The notes under the pieces were generated by a model. The model saw only the letters and a list, made by a program, of their open reading frames with translations. It was not told the DNA's origin and searched no databases. A stretch of DNA of 64,000 nucleotides from Prosopocoilus inquinatus. Taxonomy: Eukaryota > Arthropoda > Insecta > Coleoptera > Lucanidae. The stretch covers positions 5,022,001 through 5,086,000 of the forward strand of contig CM069869.1 of the NCBI GenBank assembly GCA_036172665.1, written 5' to 3'. This document shows positions 34,456 to 47,700 of the stretch, one piece after another (position 1 is the stretch's first letter; each line of letters starts with the position of its first letter). Position numbers and translations under genes: made by a program.

Positions 34456-37400
34456 ATTGGCATCTCAAAAGGTTCGGTCGAAAAATTAATGAAAAAATAT
34501 ACCGGCTGTCTCAGGATGGGCGGTGACCGGCGATATACAGCCTGTAATCAAATAAGTTTCACATATTAAAACTGTAAGTTCTTTATCACTTAAGAAAGTG
34601 ATTTCTGCAAATATGAATTTTATTGGTGAAAAATTAAAGTAATTAAAAGCCCCCTCCAGAGCCCGAAGACTTTTTGTTTGAAAACCTCTGACTGACCGTG
34701 TATCAGTTTCTACAAGCGCATCATAAAACGTCGTAAAACAATAAAGCGTCATCGAACTGAAGGGCACTGTGTTAAAATCATCGCTTATGTAATTCCGTAA
34801 CGGAATTAAAATTATAAATATTCATCGCGTTGTTTATTAAATTAATCAATTTTCTCAATTTTCACGTAATTGCTAATAGTTTTCTGCTCACAAAACTGTA
34901 AAAATAAATAAAAATTAGAAATTCCATTTTCTAAAATTATTTCACTAATTCATACGTATTCATCGTGTACTTTATTTGCTGGTCGTAAATAAACTGCATT
35001 GTTATTCCTTTATTGCGCAAAATGTTTAAGAATGTCTTTCTTTCTGCATTTCGGAAAATCGTTATTGAATGCAGTCGTCGCTTTTATTATTTTGTGGAAC
35101 CAAAACAATAAAGCGCAATCGAACTCGAACTACGAAGAAACGTATTCGTTAGTGGAAATAATTAATAATAATAACAAAGTGACAATCAATCAAAGCGACT
35201 AATAATTTTTTTAAATCATTTTAATAAGCAAAATTAGCACTGTAAATCATGTGTACTCTTGGTTTACAAAGACCAGGATGTCAATATCTAATTATTGTCG
35301 ATTATCTAATAACAGAGTTAATTCTGATCAATGCAAGCAGATTTAAATTGTTCTCCTTTAATCATAATGCACACATGGGCCACGACCGAGAGGTTGTGAA
35401 TTTGAACGCTCGTCTTTAATGGGTCGGTGATTCGATTTTATTGTGTTCCAATAAAGTTTTTAAAATGCGATCAAGCAATTGACCTTGAATTTTGTTTTAT
35501 AACGTTGTTTTTGTGCACGGCTGACCAGAAGTTCTCAAACAAAAAAGTCAATAGTCCTCCAATAGGTAATTTTTTTATTTTTGAGCTAGACTTTTGGTAG
35601 TTGCGGCATTAATTCTCTTACACGATGAGGAACTTGCGGTATTAATAAGTGAAACTAATTTGATTACACCCTGTATAGCTAACCGTAATACCTACAGGTT
35701 CGGGAGAAAAAAAAAATTATAGTAAAGGCGACCAAGAGAAATTCAAAGAAAATATTTTTAAGTATCTGGATTGACCGCAAGGAGGCGCAATCAATAGGGC
35801 TATCAATAAAAATCAATTGTACTAGCAAAAGTCTCAGAATGAGCTGCAACTTTGATAGCGTCATTAGAAAACTAAATTAATTCTGCACAACTTTCATTTT
35901 TGACTTGTTATCGTATCACCGTTAATAAGGGTGGAGGAAACAGTTGAATTATTTACTATAAAAAATATCATAACTTCGGTACTCTGAATCAGAAATTAAC
36001 GAACTTCAGCTCATTTGAAAGGGAATTTTAAGCTGATATAAAGTTTCTATTCAATGACTACGGCTAATTTGTTTTAAAGTGGCTAGAGGGCGCAACAGTT
36101 GCAAAGCCTATAAAATGGTGAACATTGTGGTGGAAACTGGAAATGGAAATCTTTTTTCGTTCTCGAGTTGTTATTAAATACGCCTACGAATTGATGATAT
36201 TAGCGGAAGGAGAAAGTTCAAGCAAATGCTATCGAGTAACACTTTTAATTCTAAGGTTAAATAATGCATATAAAAGCTTCTATTCATGTTAGGACATTAT
36301 TTAAAAGCATTTAAGTGTTTTCGGAAATAGAGAACATCTAAACACAAGAATACAACAAATACAGAAACCAGAATAATTCAAACACTAAATAAAAGCAACG
36401 AACAATAATCATGCACTGTGATCAACAAAGTTTCACTGTGCCGCTATACAATACTTTTTTTATTGTTCGGATAGAGTTGTGTAGAAATTATTATTGATAT
36501 ACTTACGGTTAGTAAACGGCTATTTTGAAATGAAAGATCGATAATATTTTGAAAATATTTTAGGTACAGATCTTTAATCATTGTTGATTACAATGTATTT
36601 CATAAATGTTCAAGGTTCTTTCCGTCATTTAAAATTTTATAGTTCGTTACTTTTATTTAGTGCCTGGGTTTTTCTCATTTATGTGTTTGCTGTATTATCC
36701 TATTATTTAAATATTAGGCTCTCAAGAACAATCACATGCATTTAAACAGAATAATGTCTTTCTATTTACCTCAAAATGAAAAGTGTCATTCGATAGCATT
36801 ACTTTGAGTTTTTAGATTCGTTTTTATCTTCAGTTAATAGACTCATACAGTAATAACTCGAGAACGAAAGAAGTTATCAATTTCGGGTTTTCACCGAAAT
36901 GTTCTCCTGATTGGATTCTTTGTTATCACTGTAAAAGAAATACTCCTTTCCATTTAAATATTTTGGGAACCTGAGAAAAACTATTGCTTTTGCAAATAGT
37001 GCCCTCTAACTACTTTGTTAACAAAGTAGCCGTAGTCATTCAATAGAAACTTTAAATGAGCTGAAGTTCGTTAATTTCTGATAAAGAGTACCGAAGTTAT
37101 GATATTTTTTAAAAGTAAACAATTTAACTGCTTCCTCCTCCCTTATTGACGGCGATACGATAATAAGTTTAAAATGAAAGTTGTGCAGAAATAATTCAGT
37201 TTTCTAATGGCGCTAGCAAAGCTGCACCTTATTCTAAGACATTCGTTAGTAAAATTAATTTGTGTTGTTGAGCCTATTGATTGCGCCCCCTTGCGGCCAA
37301 CTCTGATACTTAAAAATATTTTAATTGAATTTCTATTGGCCACTTTTACTATGATTTCTTTCCTCCTGAAGCTGTAGGTATTACGGTTAGCTATATACCG

Positions 37401-37475
37401 CCGGTCGCCGTCCATCCTGAGACACCCGGTATATTTTTTCATTAATTTTTCGGCCGAACCTTTTGAGATGCCAAT
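34456..37475. mobile_element. Long-TIR DNA element (~1.9 kb without its nested insert)
   Basis: The left end ATTGGCATCTCAAAAGGTTC and the matching inverted right end enclose TIRs of several hundred bp. Left TIR sequence 34456-34537 continues at 35674-36125 and pairs inversely with about 36985-37475. Shared stretches include TAGCTAACCGTAATACCTAC and GAGCTGAAGTTCGTTAATTTC (inverted). The core 36130-36980 has no transposase. A target duplication is not clear, so superfamily is unassigned. TIR divergence indicates age. Confidence 0.75.
34538..35673. mobile_element. Tc1/mariner-type element nested in the left TIR
   Basis: The left end CAGCCTGTAATCAAATAAGT and inverted right end CAGGGTGTAATCAAATTAGT continue similar for about 60 bp (GTTTCAC, TATTAA, AAGTTC). 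Flanks are TATA at 34534-34537 and 35674-35677, consistent with TA insertion. The intact right TIR of the host element reads straight through the site, which confirms both boundaries. No transposase is present. Confidence 0.8.
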
Positions 37476-38596
37476 GAATACCGAGGTATATTTATAAAGG
37501 TCCATCAATATATTATTTATTTATTTTTATTGTTTTTCGTTCGTAACATGTTTATTGCCTAATTATTATCAAATTTCGTTTCAGATCTATTTAATTATCG
37601 TTCGATATTCGTGCACACTCTAATTTATGAACAGCCATAGTACCATTATTGCATTTTTATTTAAATATTTTATTAATAATAACATTCGCAAAATAATTCA
37701 AAGCGTATTATATACTCCCCCGCCGCCTCTCCTATATGTTTATTAATAATATTCATTGTTGATGTTGCCAGTTCTGACTCGCCATGGGAAAAATAAAATT
37801 GTACGAAATGAAACGCAAATAAGTTTTGATATTCCACATCGTTTATTTATTTTTCTTTATTGCGAGAAAAAAAAAAAGAATAATGAAATGTATTCATTCC
37901 GCGTTCGCCTCACTTTCCTAGTTTTTATTTATTTTCAATCCGCCCTCCGACAACTTACTCGTCCGAACCGCATCGCCGTTTCCATGCAAAGTCAACGTCG
38001 CTGTTTAAACGAAAACAATGTCAACAAGACTTTCTGGCTTCACCCTTTCGAGGATACTATTCTATCTTTGTTTCCACCCGAGCGAAGCGCAGTCTTTATC
38101 CTTTTTGACTGATGATTTCAGATTAAGGCGTCAGTTGCTCATCCATTTTCAAGATTTACGCCCGCAATTAACATGAACAATTACACGGGGAGGTCTCGAC
38201 TGCAAGTCACCACCGTCCATTCATTTATATTATATTGTTAGTTTTAGTGTTGAAGTTTGCTTATTGTATAATTCAATTTAGCAAGACGAGGAACTGACAG
38301 AATTACCTCTTTCTGATTAAATCCGCGGCAAAAACTGCATCAGAGATGTATTGTAAGTTATGCGTGAGTGCGCTGTATTGTAAGTTATGCGCGAGTAAGC
38401 TGATTAGCAAAATTGGAAATAGCGTAATCGCAATCACTGTTAAAACACTAGATTTCATGTTTATTATACAACATAGTATGATACATTCCGGATATTTCAA
38501 TTATAAAGTAATTTTACTGTTTAAAAGTATCAAAGTGCGTGCATAAGTTATATCAAGCAATTCCATTTTGTCGACGGTGCCGCTGGTTTCTGCCTA
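37476..38596. other. No gene recognised
   Basis: The 118-aa frame at 37756-38112 has no recognisable domain. A short direct repeat, TGTATTGTAAGTTATGCG, occurs at 38347 and 38371. Confidence 0.4.
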
Positions 38597-39890
38597 TTTT
38601 TACGTGGGCTGCTGGAAAACTTTCTGGAATCTAGTAGGTCTAGAATTGTTAACGTTTATCAACTGTCATATTTGAAAAATTTGACGTTTCTCGCCTATAA
38701 TTCTATTGACAGTTCCTATCCAAGTGAACTAGTTTTGTTTGTACAGCATTTGAGAAAAAGTAATTTTGTGTAAACATGGAAACCTCGCGTGAAAATTTTC
38801 GTGCCATGATTTTTTACGATTTCAAATGTGGTCTACCGCCGAAAGAATGCCTCGATCGGCTTCATTTGGCTTTTGGAGATGAAGCACCATCAAAGAGCAA
38901 TGTTTATAATTGGTTTGGTGAATTCCAGCGTGGACGTACCTCTCTCAGTGACGAATTTCGTGAAGGCCGTCCATCAACATCTGTTGTTGCCATTAATGTC
39001 GATGCTGTGCGTGAAATGTTTGAGCGAGATCGACATATGACATACCGTGAGATTCAAGCATCCTTACGCATTGACGTGAAAGCAATACACCAGATTTTGC
39101 ATGATCATTTGAACGTACGAAAGCTTTGCAGTCGTTGGATCCCACACAATTTAACAGAAGCGCAAAAGCAGGGTCGTGTCAATTGGTGCGAAGAAATGCT
39201 CAAGAAATTCAATGAAGGTCGTTCAAATTTAGTTTATAACATCGTTACTGGTGACGAAACGTGGATCTATTCGTACGAACCAGAAAGTAAACAACAATCT
39301 ACCGTTTGGGTATTTCAAAATGAACCAAAACCAATAAAAGTTGTCCGTTCACGCAGTGCTGCGAAGCAAATGATTGCCTGTTTCTTTGTTTTAACTGGAC
39401 ATGTAGCAACCATGGCTTTAGAGGATCGAAAAACCGTGAATGCTGATTGGTATGCTACAATTTGTTTGCTGGAAGTCATCGATCAAATAAGAAGAAATAA
39501 GAAATCGACGAATTATTCTCCATCATGACAACGCCAGCTCTCACTCAGTCCGTCAAACAGTTGATTTTTTGTCCAACAAAAATGTTGAATTCATGACTCA
39601 TTGTCCATATTCACCTGATTTATCACCTAATGATTGCTTTTTGTTCCCAAATATCAAAAATAAAATGCGTGGTGAGCGATTTTCGTCGGCTGAAGTAGTG
39701 GTTAAAACATTCCGGACACTGGTTTCTGAGGTACCATTCTTTAGAGTGGAAAACGTGCTTTAGAAATTGGTTCGAGCGTATGCAAAAGTGTATTGACGTC
39801 AAAGGCGAATACTTCGACAATGATACCGTTTACCAAATTTCATATGCGTTTTTTCATACCGTTTCCAGCAGCTCACGTATGCCTCCTCGT
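38597..39890 (+). mobile_element. mariner transposon (vertumnana-like), decayed
   Basis: A transposase pseudogene lies between inverted termini sharing TACGTG(G/A)GCTGCTGGAAA, left at about 38601 and inverted at about 39862-39880. TA dinucleotides occur at the presumed ends (38595-38596 and 39891-39892). The extreme ends are only approximate because the outer TIR bases do not match well. Mariner elements cut and paste into TA sites. Confidence 0.88.
38776..39860 (+). pseudogene. mariner transposase, two frameshifts
   Basis: The 250-aa first frame starts METSRENFRAMIFYDFKCGL. It has the N-terminal HTH pair (SNVYNWFGEFQRG, EGRPSTS), the WIPHNLTEAQKQGRVNWCEE segment and the first catalytic aspartate in VTGDETWIYSYEPE. 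A frameshift near 39500-39525 moves to HHDNASSHSVRQTVDF, with the second aspartate, and YSPDLSPNDCFLFP, with the third, giving mariner DD34D spacing. A second frameshift near 39760 moves to NWFERMQKCIDVKGEYFD, the usual C-terminus. The length matches the ~345-aa family norm. The copy is relatively young but dead. Confidence 0.93.
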
Positions 39891-39894
39891 TATG

Positions 39895-40714
39895 TGGGTC
39901 TAGGACAATTCGCCATCGCCGATTTGTCGTCGCCAATTCACCGTCGCCGATTCGTCGTAGGTACAATTCACCGCCGGAAAACTCGCCGTCGGTAAATTCG
40001 CCGTCAGCGATTAAAGTTTTAAGTCCAGGTACATATCCAAATAATAATATACCGATAATTATATGTAAATAAAATAAAGAAGTTAACATAATTAATGGAA
40101 AATAAAATAATTTGTTATTAATTAAATGTGATACATAGATAAAGAAACAGATAAAAAAAATTGGTCTTCCAGGAAGTATTTCTTATTCTTCAGGGTGTTC
40201 GTAAAATCCCTCCAATTCTTCTTTTTTATATTTTCAAATTCTGCTCAAAATCATATTGATTTTCATATCAATCAAAATCACTACACATCAAAAGTCGACT
40301 GCTTTCAAAATATTGATTCATGAAAGCTCGTCATTTAAAATTATAAATTGAAAAAGGGGTTCCATTAAAAAAAAAATGAATTATGATTATGTGTACGTAC
40401 AGCACCAATTTGTTCGTAATTTTGTGTCTTACGGTGGTCCCACTGTAATTAGGAATTTATTTTAACTTGAAATAGAAAAACAATAGTAAAGTCCATTTTA
40501 ATTTACTTGAAACGTACTAAAATTATAATTATTTTCTTCAATTCGTATAAACTTGGATATTATCTAAAATGGTCAGAAAGTGTTTTAAAGCTTATCAAGC
40601 TAAATAAAGCAGTAACATGGGACGGCGAATTGGGCGGACGGTAAATTGGATCGACGACGAATTGGCGACGGTGAATCGGCGACGGCGAGTTGGCGACGGC
40701 GAATCGTCCCATTC
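39895..40714. mobile_element. Foldback-type element with tandem-repeat TIRs
   Basis: It is flanked by direct 10-bp repeats CCTCGTTATG (39885-39894 and 40715-40724). Each end is a TIR of about 100-125 bp made of ~14-bp repeats of the type CGTCGCC(A/G)ATTC. They read CAATTCGCCATCGCCGATTT on the left and the inverse (GGCGACGGTGAATCGGCGAC) on the right. The ~600-bp middle (about 40020-40615) is AT-rich and non-coding. Tandem-repeat TIRs plus a 9-10-bp duplication are the structure of Drosophila FB elements. Relatedness to FB is inference. Confidence 0.8.
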
Positions 40715-40724
40715 CCTCGTTATG

Positions 40725-41884
40725 CATGGTTAACGCGTAATAATTTTAAAAATGTTCAATAGTAAAGTAGCTTTCGCTCGCATGGTGTTGGCGCACCCTG
40801 TACTATATGCAAACATGTAAGTATAAAAATGAAATTATTTGACTGATGGTCTTGTAGATTCACTTGCACTGCATAAGGTAAATTAGAGACAAATAAAAAC
40901 TGGAAAAGTATAAATACTTTTCCCATCATCTAAAAACTAATAAATCCACGTGTGGTATGCACATGAAAACTTGTTTACGCTTCATCTTGTTGGTAATTTG
41001 GCGTTCGTTGCATTTTATTTTTCGAATATCCGGGGGGTTATAACGTGCGCAACCACGAACGAATATCGTTAACAAACATGTGCAGGGTATTGGCTGAATA
41101 TATCATACCCGTTCATACACGCATATGCTACCGAATGTTATTACAGGCGTTATTAACAAAACATTCAAATGAAAGCGCAATAATCGCTTTGATGTGTACT
41201 ACCGCGTTACTGTAAACATTTGGCTCTGCGTCAGTCCAAAAATTACGGTGAATTATAACTAATATGAAATGATAAATGAAGAGTTGAAATTATTAAAAAA
41301 AAAAAAAAATGGGAATTATTTTAATTCTACATATTTTGTTAGTTTCCTGAACTCTCTTCCTTAGCATTATTTACATTAATAATTCAGAAGAAGTGCAGTA
41401 TGTAGTAAAGTAGGTACATAATCCACTAAAATTACAACTTGAATTACATAACTCGTTATTAAAGTGACCTGTACATATTAAATAACAATATCTGATGGGC
41501 AAGCCGTCGATCGTAATAGCCATTGGATGTCCTTTCTCCAATTAGACCGACTTCTTCGTTTGTGCCTACTTGCGCTGGCACACCCGGTATACCAAAACTA
41601 ATTTAAACGAAAGGGCGAATAAAAAATGGAGGAGCAAAAAGCAGGAGGAAAGTAAACGCTAAACATGCAAATTAAGACTCATAATTAATCAATTAGCTTA
41701 GCAGACTAACAAAGAGTATTTTTCTTAAAGGAAAATAGAGAAAGATTAAGAAAGAAAAGAAGAGTAAACTAAATGAGCTTCGAACAGTGCAATGTTGTAC
41801 GAATTTAAAATGTATAACGTACTTCATTACATGAAAATGAGCCACTTTTAAATATTATACTAAATCAATGATGTTTAAAGCACC
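40725..41884. other. No gene recognised
   Basis: AT-rich; contains CACCCTGTA near 40793 and a CACACCCGGTATA variant near 41578, both of the recurrent motif. Confidence 0.4.
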
Positions 41885-42362
41885 GTACATTTATTTTTCA
41901 AAGATCATTTTCTTATAACATTGCTGGGTTGCTTCCTAACTCGTTAAAATCATGTTCGATTTCTTCTTTCAGGCGACAGTTCCGTCAACGTTTACATAAT
42001 GTTTAGTTTAACTGAATTGTTTCTGTTTCAAACTTCCAAAATTCAAACTGAGTTGGAGTATTTTTAAATTGTAACTGTGTTACAATGAATACTGTTATCT
42101 TTTTCTCTTTTCTTGTAATTGAATTTAGTTTAATTTAATTGTTTTAATTGTGAGATGCGTTTTGTCATTTCTCAAGGTCTAAAATTTAATTTTAAAGGTT
42201 TTGGAGGAAGAGCAGTATGATCTAAACTACTGATCTAGAACCTTTTAGCCATTTTGAGTTATGAATTTGAAATTTAATTTCACTTTTATGTTCATATGTT
42301 ATATTACTTTGTAATTAATTAATTATACTTGTAAAAATGGCTAATAAACCATTATTATTATT
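41885..42362 (+). mobile_element. LINE 3'-end fragment (CR1/Jockey-type)
   Basis: The frame reads FQRSFSYNIAGLLPNSLK then FRRQFRQRLHNV and a stop at about 42002. It aligns with the C-terminus of the LINE at 480-3340 (FRRSFSYNIATLWNDLP). About 350 bp of 3' UTR follows, ending AATAAACC plus an ATT repeat at 42349-42362. It is strongly 5'-truncated, as usual for target-primed insertions, and is from a different copy or family than the first LINE. Confidence 0.75.
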
Positions 42363-42880
42363 AAATGAATTTTACGTTATGAAGTTGGTATATCTGATAA
42401 TATTTGGGATTAAGTTGTATTGAAAGTTCCCACAAAGAACTATCTTGTCAGACTCATCCTTGTTTAGCCTCGGAAATAAATGGCCTATGACAAAGTCCTG
42501 AAACATAATAGGTCCGATTCATCCCAGTTTCTTCCTTTGACCCGTCTGGTACTAGGTAACTACAAAAATGTTACGGTTTGAAAACTCTTTACAATTATTG
42601 TCTATATGGTATCCAAAGTCCAAAAATGCCTCTTTAAATACATTTTATCAATGAAAGGTCTCAACAAAAGTTGTATAGGTTTTCATTCCGCATAATCTAA
42701 AATTATTTTCAAATATACGGGTTGTTCCAAACCTAATTTATTATTTTTTTAAATGAAACACTATATTTTATTGCAGTTTCGGTTAGCCCTTGAAGAGATG
42801 GTAAAAATGATATAACATTATACTTACATATTTTTAGTATTTACCGAGTTCTTTTTAATTTCATGCAAAAAATGAGTCAT
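42363..42880. other. No gene recognised
   Basis: Contains GGGTTGTTCC near 42720, a variant of the recurrent CACCCTGTATA motif. Confidence 0.4.
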
Positions 42881-44416
42881 GTTTGATCGCCTGTCAAATT
42901 GTCAATTTTAATGATACGACAATCATCCTTGGACCAAAATATTTCTAAATCTCTCTAGTTTTACAATACTCATCATTTGTAAAAACCTAGCGACTATCAA
43001 CAACACTACGATTCAGTTCGCGTATTGTAAAATTAGTCATTTTTTTTCAAATAGAACACCCTGTATGTTACAGTATATTTGGATGGTGCTTTCTACAAGC
43101 TTTCTATCCAAATCTTATTTTATGGTCTTAAGATTGATAACTTGTGAGTTACTATCACTTCTCTACAATCAAATTAAGAAACGGGCTGTCTAATATTTTT
43201 ATTTGTTTCAGAAATATTTTAGCTTCTGTATCATTTAAGATATTTATCCAAACACTTTATTTTTGTTCAATTTAACAATTTCTTTGTCATTGTTGTAGCG
43301 GTTAAAATAAAAATTTGGAATAAATACGAACAATTATCACTACATAATTCCAATTATACTATAAAAACGAATGCAAAAATCTATTTACACTGTAAAAAAT
43401 TCTATTATTTTAAAGCTGTATATCAAAGAAACAAATTGAATCTTAACATTTTTTACACATTAACTAAGAAAAGCAAAATGTCTCCAGTCACAAATAGGTT
43501 TAAAAAATCATAAAAATTTAAAATATTGAAAAAAAATTAAAGGAAACTCTGCCATATTGGTAACACGCATTTTCTGCTCTTTGCATGTGCCGAGTATATC
43601 TTTATACTCTTGTTTCTTTACGTAACCCCATAAATTAAGAATAGTACAGGCGAAAACAATTTAGTAATAGTTTTTTGAATTTTATTTCATACTAATATTA
43701 GATTATATCTTTTTATGCGTATTTCAACAGATATGTTGCTATTTTCAATCATCCACACGCGCACTCTCTTTGGTTGGTATGAGCCAGAGGATATTCTCAT
43801 TGAATCTCTAATAGAAATGAAGATAGTGGCGAGGCTGTAGAAATACGTATCTACGATTTTAAACAAATTGTGATAAGAGAATATTTGTTTTATTTGTTTA
43901 ATCATATCCCCATAAGAGAAGTCGAGAGACAAATCTGGAAATTTTGGAGACCACTTCAAAGCATTACCACTTTCTAACCAGCGATTATCCAACCAATTCG
44001 TAATGTGTTCTTACATGACAGGAATTACCTGTAAAAAACAGTTCACTTACTGAATTTATTTATTTATTTTTATTTAAATCACTAAAAGTACGATAAACTG
44101 TATGGATAAATATCTTAAATGATTCTGCGGTGAATGAAAATATTATACAGCACGTTCCATAAGTTGATTATAAAGAAGTGATAAAAACTCACAAGTTATA
44201 AATATTAAGACCATAGAGTAAGGTATGGTTGGAAAGCTCGTAGAAAGCACTAAAAAATGACTAATTTTACAATACGCGAACTGAATCGTAGTGTTGTTGA
44301 CAGTCGCTAGGTTTTTAAAAATGACGAATGATGTAAAAGTAGAGGGATTTAGAAATATTTTGGTTCAAGGTTGATTGTCGTATCATTAAAACTAACAATT
44401 TGATAGGCGATCAAAC
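42881..44416. mobile_element. Long inverted-repeat element, 1.5 kb
   Basis: The left end GTTTGATCGCCTGTCAAATT and the inverted right end GTTTGATCGCCTATCAAATT start arms of about 340-380 bp (42881-43258 and 44090-44416). The arms share AACACTACGATTCAGTTCGC and ATTGTAAAATTAGTCATTTT. The ~830-bp centre has a 101-aa minus-strand frame (43687-43992) without a recognised domain. ACACCCTGTATG occurs in the left arm. No flanking duplication is evident. Confidence 0.8.
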
Positions 44417-44575
44417 GTCCGTTTGACCCTGCTAATGTCACGTTGCCCAAGGTTACAGGAATTATTAACTCTTCTTATTAGAGAATTGTGATGGCCACGA
44501 GAGAGACAGAGAGACCTACAGAAGGGCAACATAATAAATCAAAACAGAAAAGAACCACACTTTTTAGGACTCTTA

Positions 44576-44704
44576 TGTCCGATTTCTTCACTTCTTGATA
44601 AATTTATCTGTCGGGTAATATCCTCCGAAACTATTATCTATACAATGGTTTCCAAGGATAATACCTGGCAGATAAATTTATCAGGAGGTGAAAAAAATCG
44701 GGCC
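44576..44704. mobile_element. 129-bp palindromic MITE, PIF/Harbinger-type
   Basis: The left end TGTCCGATTTCTTCAC and the inverted right end GGCCCGATTTTTTTCAC pair along most of the element, including GATAAATTTATCTG. TTA flanks it at 44573-44575 and 44705-44707. Ends and target site match the other GGCC(C)G(A/G)TTT MITEs of the window. Confidence 0.82.
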
Positions 44705-44707
44705 TTA

Positions 44708-47700
44708 GTTATTCAAAAATAATATGATTCGATTCTAATGAATAATGAATTAATAATAAGTTAATTCATTTGAAAAAAGATTAATGCCCTGAGGAACACG
44801 AAACTAAAAATGTGAACTTGTTTGAAGAACTTTTACAAAAAATACTTTTAGAGAAGAAAGCATTCACAAGGACCTGAATTGAAATCGAATTACTGACTAT
44901 AAAAAGAGTCAAGTTAATTCTTAACGAATTCTGTTATAAACAAAGGGGTAAAGTGTGGAGATCTTAGCATTAAAGATTCTTACAGAAAATGGAATCTCAT
45001 CTCGTGTCGCATTCAAAAGAATGCACCATGATTGCAAATTGTCCCCCAAATATTTTCAAGGTGAATAAAACATGAAGAAATAAGGTCGCTTTTATACGTA
45101 AATTTTCCATGTTTCAAGTGATTAATAAGGGAGTTATAAGTTCTAAAAGAGGTGTGAAAAACGTTGGATTTTGGCAATATCTTCTGTATCCTTTAAGCTA
45201 TTAAATGAATACGTATTTTAATAGAGATATTAGGCACCTAACTGCACATTAACAGTACATTTTATCTGAACTTTCCCCTGTTTTAAGGGGTAGTTTGAGT
45301 AGGTAACTTTTGGAGCCAAGCCCTCCTTAAAGCAGTACCGTACTCCGGTGAAACCGCGCGATGACACTAACCGCAAGAGCATGCGTTCAAACTAATAAAG
45401 TCACCACCAGGCTTCGCCCCAAAATTGCTAAGGAAGGAGTTCGAACAATTAATAAACTAGCTGACATCAACTGTAAACAAGCCGAAGTAATTTGACGTAA
45501 AGTGGAGAGTCAATCCCTGCAAGGGTCAGATGCGTGCGCATCGTCGAATAACAAAAGTTCGTAAAGAAAAAGAATTCGCTGGGAACCAAAGCAAAAAAAA
45601 AGACAGACGTAGGGCTAGAATTTATGATCCTGTCTCGACTTCAGATAAACAAATTGCTTAATTCCCAGAAAATATTGTGAAATAAAATAAAATACGAACC
45701 AAGCGCAAAGAAGCACCAAACGATGATTTCTTCAGACGAAAATTACGACAAATAAAAATATTCTTAGCTTAAAAGGTACGAAAAAAGAAACCGAGACGAG
45801 ACGGTTGCATGCCCTAAGGTTTTCTTTGCGGCGAGCGTACATCAAACAATCTGCCGGGTGTGAAATAAAAAAAAAAATTAGATATGTCAAGCCTCGTACT
45901 ACGGCCAAAACTGCCAAATACAGGGCAACTCTAAACAACGGGTAAGACAGGTAGGTTTCTGGGGTCACCTCTTACAGTCTCCAATTAAATTATTTGATAG
46001 CAAACTGATGTGCTCTATTTTAATAAATAATTTAAGTATGCTTTATCCCCACCTTCAAACATTTCTAACACTTCAACATTTTAGTGTTTTAGGATGTGTA
46101 TTGTATGTATTTTGAAGTTCTTTTATTTCACAATATCAAGGTGACCTGAAATCTTGATAATGCAGTGAGAAAACACAAGGAAAAAGAGAATAAATTAAAT
46201 CAAGTTCGCTGACGTTAACAGTCCATCCGAATAAACGGGCCTGTAGGTGTTCCGATTTGAATCGAACGCGATGCCGCGTGTAATTCGAATCCGACAGCAG
46301 CAAGCTCGTCCGTGAATTTTATTTGATACCGGAAATGATCAGATTGAACATCAAAACACAAGCAAATGATCTGTTTGCCAGCAACGTGATCATCTTCATC
46401 AATCCTACCACGAGATTACCGAACACCGACACGTGACGTACAGACGGCATTTCAAGTTAAAACTCTGCTCTTCATTCCAGATGACAAATTAACGAAAAAG
46501 AATAAAAAAGAGATAATCACGTTTGACGTTTTAATACGAGGAAATTAACGCCGCCGTTCGCGATTTAAACTTTCGAAATTTGCGAGGTCATTAATAAAGC
46601 TCGCGCGCGGAAGTCGGATTTAGCGCAAAGACTGATCGACACGGGAGATTGCAATCCGGCGACCCGAACAGATATGTCCTTTTGACGGTAATAAAGGTTC
46701 GGCAGAAGAGCGGTCCGTTTTGCACGAGTGCGATTTGAAAAGGTTCGGCGCGTAATGGCTTTCGGAGCTTCTTACACAACGCCGAAATGAATTTCTCATT
46801 AACTCGTTGCAGGCAGGGATTTCGATGAATTTATCACGAGATCAAACGAACTCGCATCTTCCAACGTCGAAACTCGAAACTCAAAAGGGGAATTACATAA
46901 AGGCTACTACATACAACGAGATCATTACTTAAACTTGTTCTCTTTTAGTTTCAGTTTTGTCTGCCGATGAAATTATATTAAACCAACAGTCGTAACAGCG
47001 TAAATAATAATAAAATTACACAAAGTCTATTAAAGTGTAACAAAAGAAATAATTATGTAAGGTCGGCTCCTGATTAATACAAGCAAACCTTGGTCTACAT
47101 TCGCACATTGGTTACATAACACTAGCCGCCAGTAAAGTGAAACGAGTCGACGGGATTTTTCAAGAATGACGCCTAACTCAAAGCTTACGTAAACTGGAAA
47201 TTAGGTCAATCATTTTCAAATAAATAGGTAGCTTTTCTCGTCAGAAGTTAGTTCGACAAGGACCCTTGTCACAGTACGCGAACTCTTGTCGTCTAGTGAG
47301 GTGTCTCTTACACGTGTCAAGTAGGTTATATTTTGTAATTCCAATATGCAGGGTGTTCTTTTACTGTGGGCAAATAAAAAAACCTCGGTATAAGTACGTG
47401 AAATGCTACCTCCTGCGCGTACTTTCGGGTGGCTACCGAATCATAGCCAAAAAAATTCGGAGGTTCCATTTGTTTGAAACTGCTGAAATATGCTAGAGAG
47501 AAACATCCAGTAAGGTCACCGACGCCTTCCTCTGTAGTCGGTGGGTGCGCCCACCCACAGCCGATCATAAAAAGAGTCCCGCATTTAAACTCATTCTCCA
47601 GCGTTTCGTAATAAAAATCACAGATATCGTTTATTAGAATGCCCGGGCCCTATGTGCGTTTCCGCGGACTTCCCTGTACAAGAGTAACATATCTGTTTTT

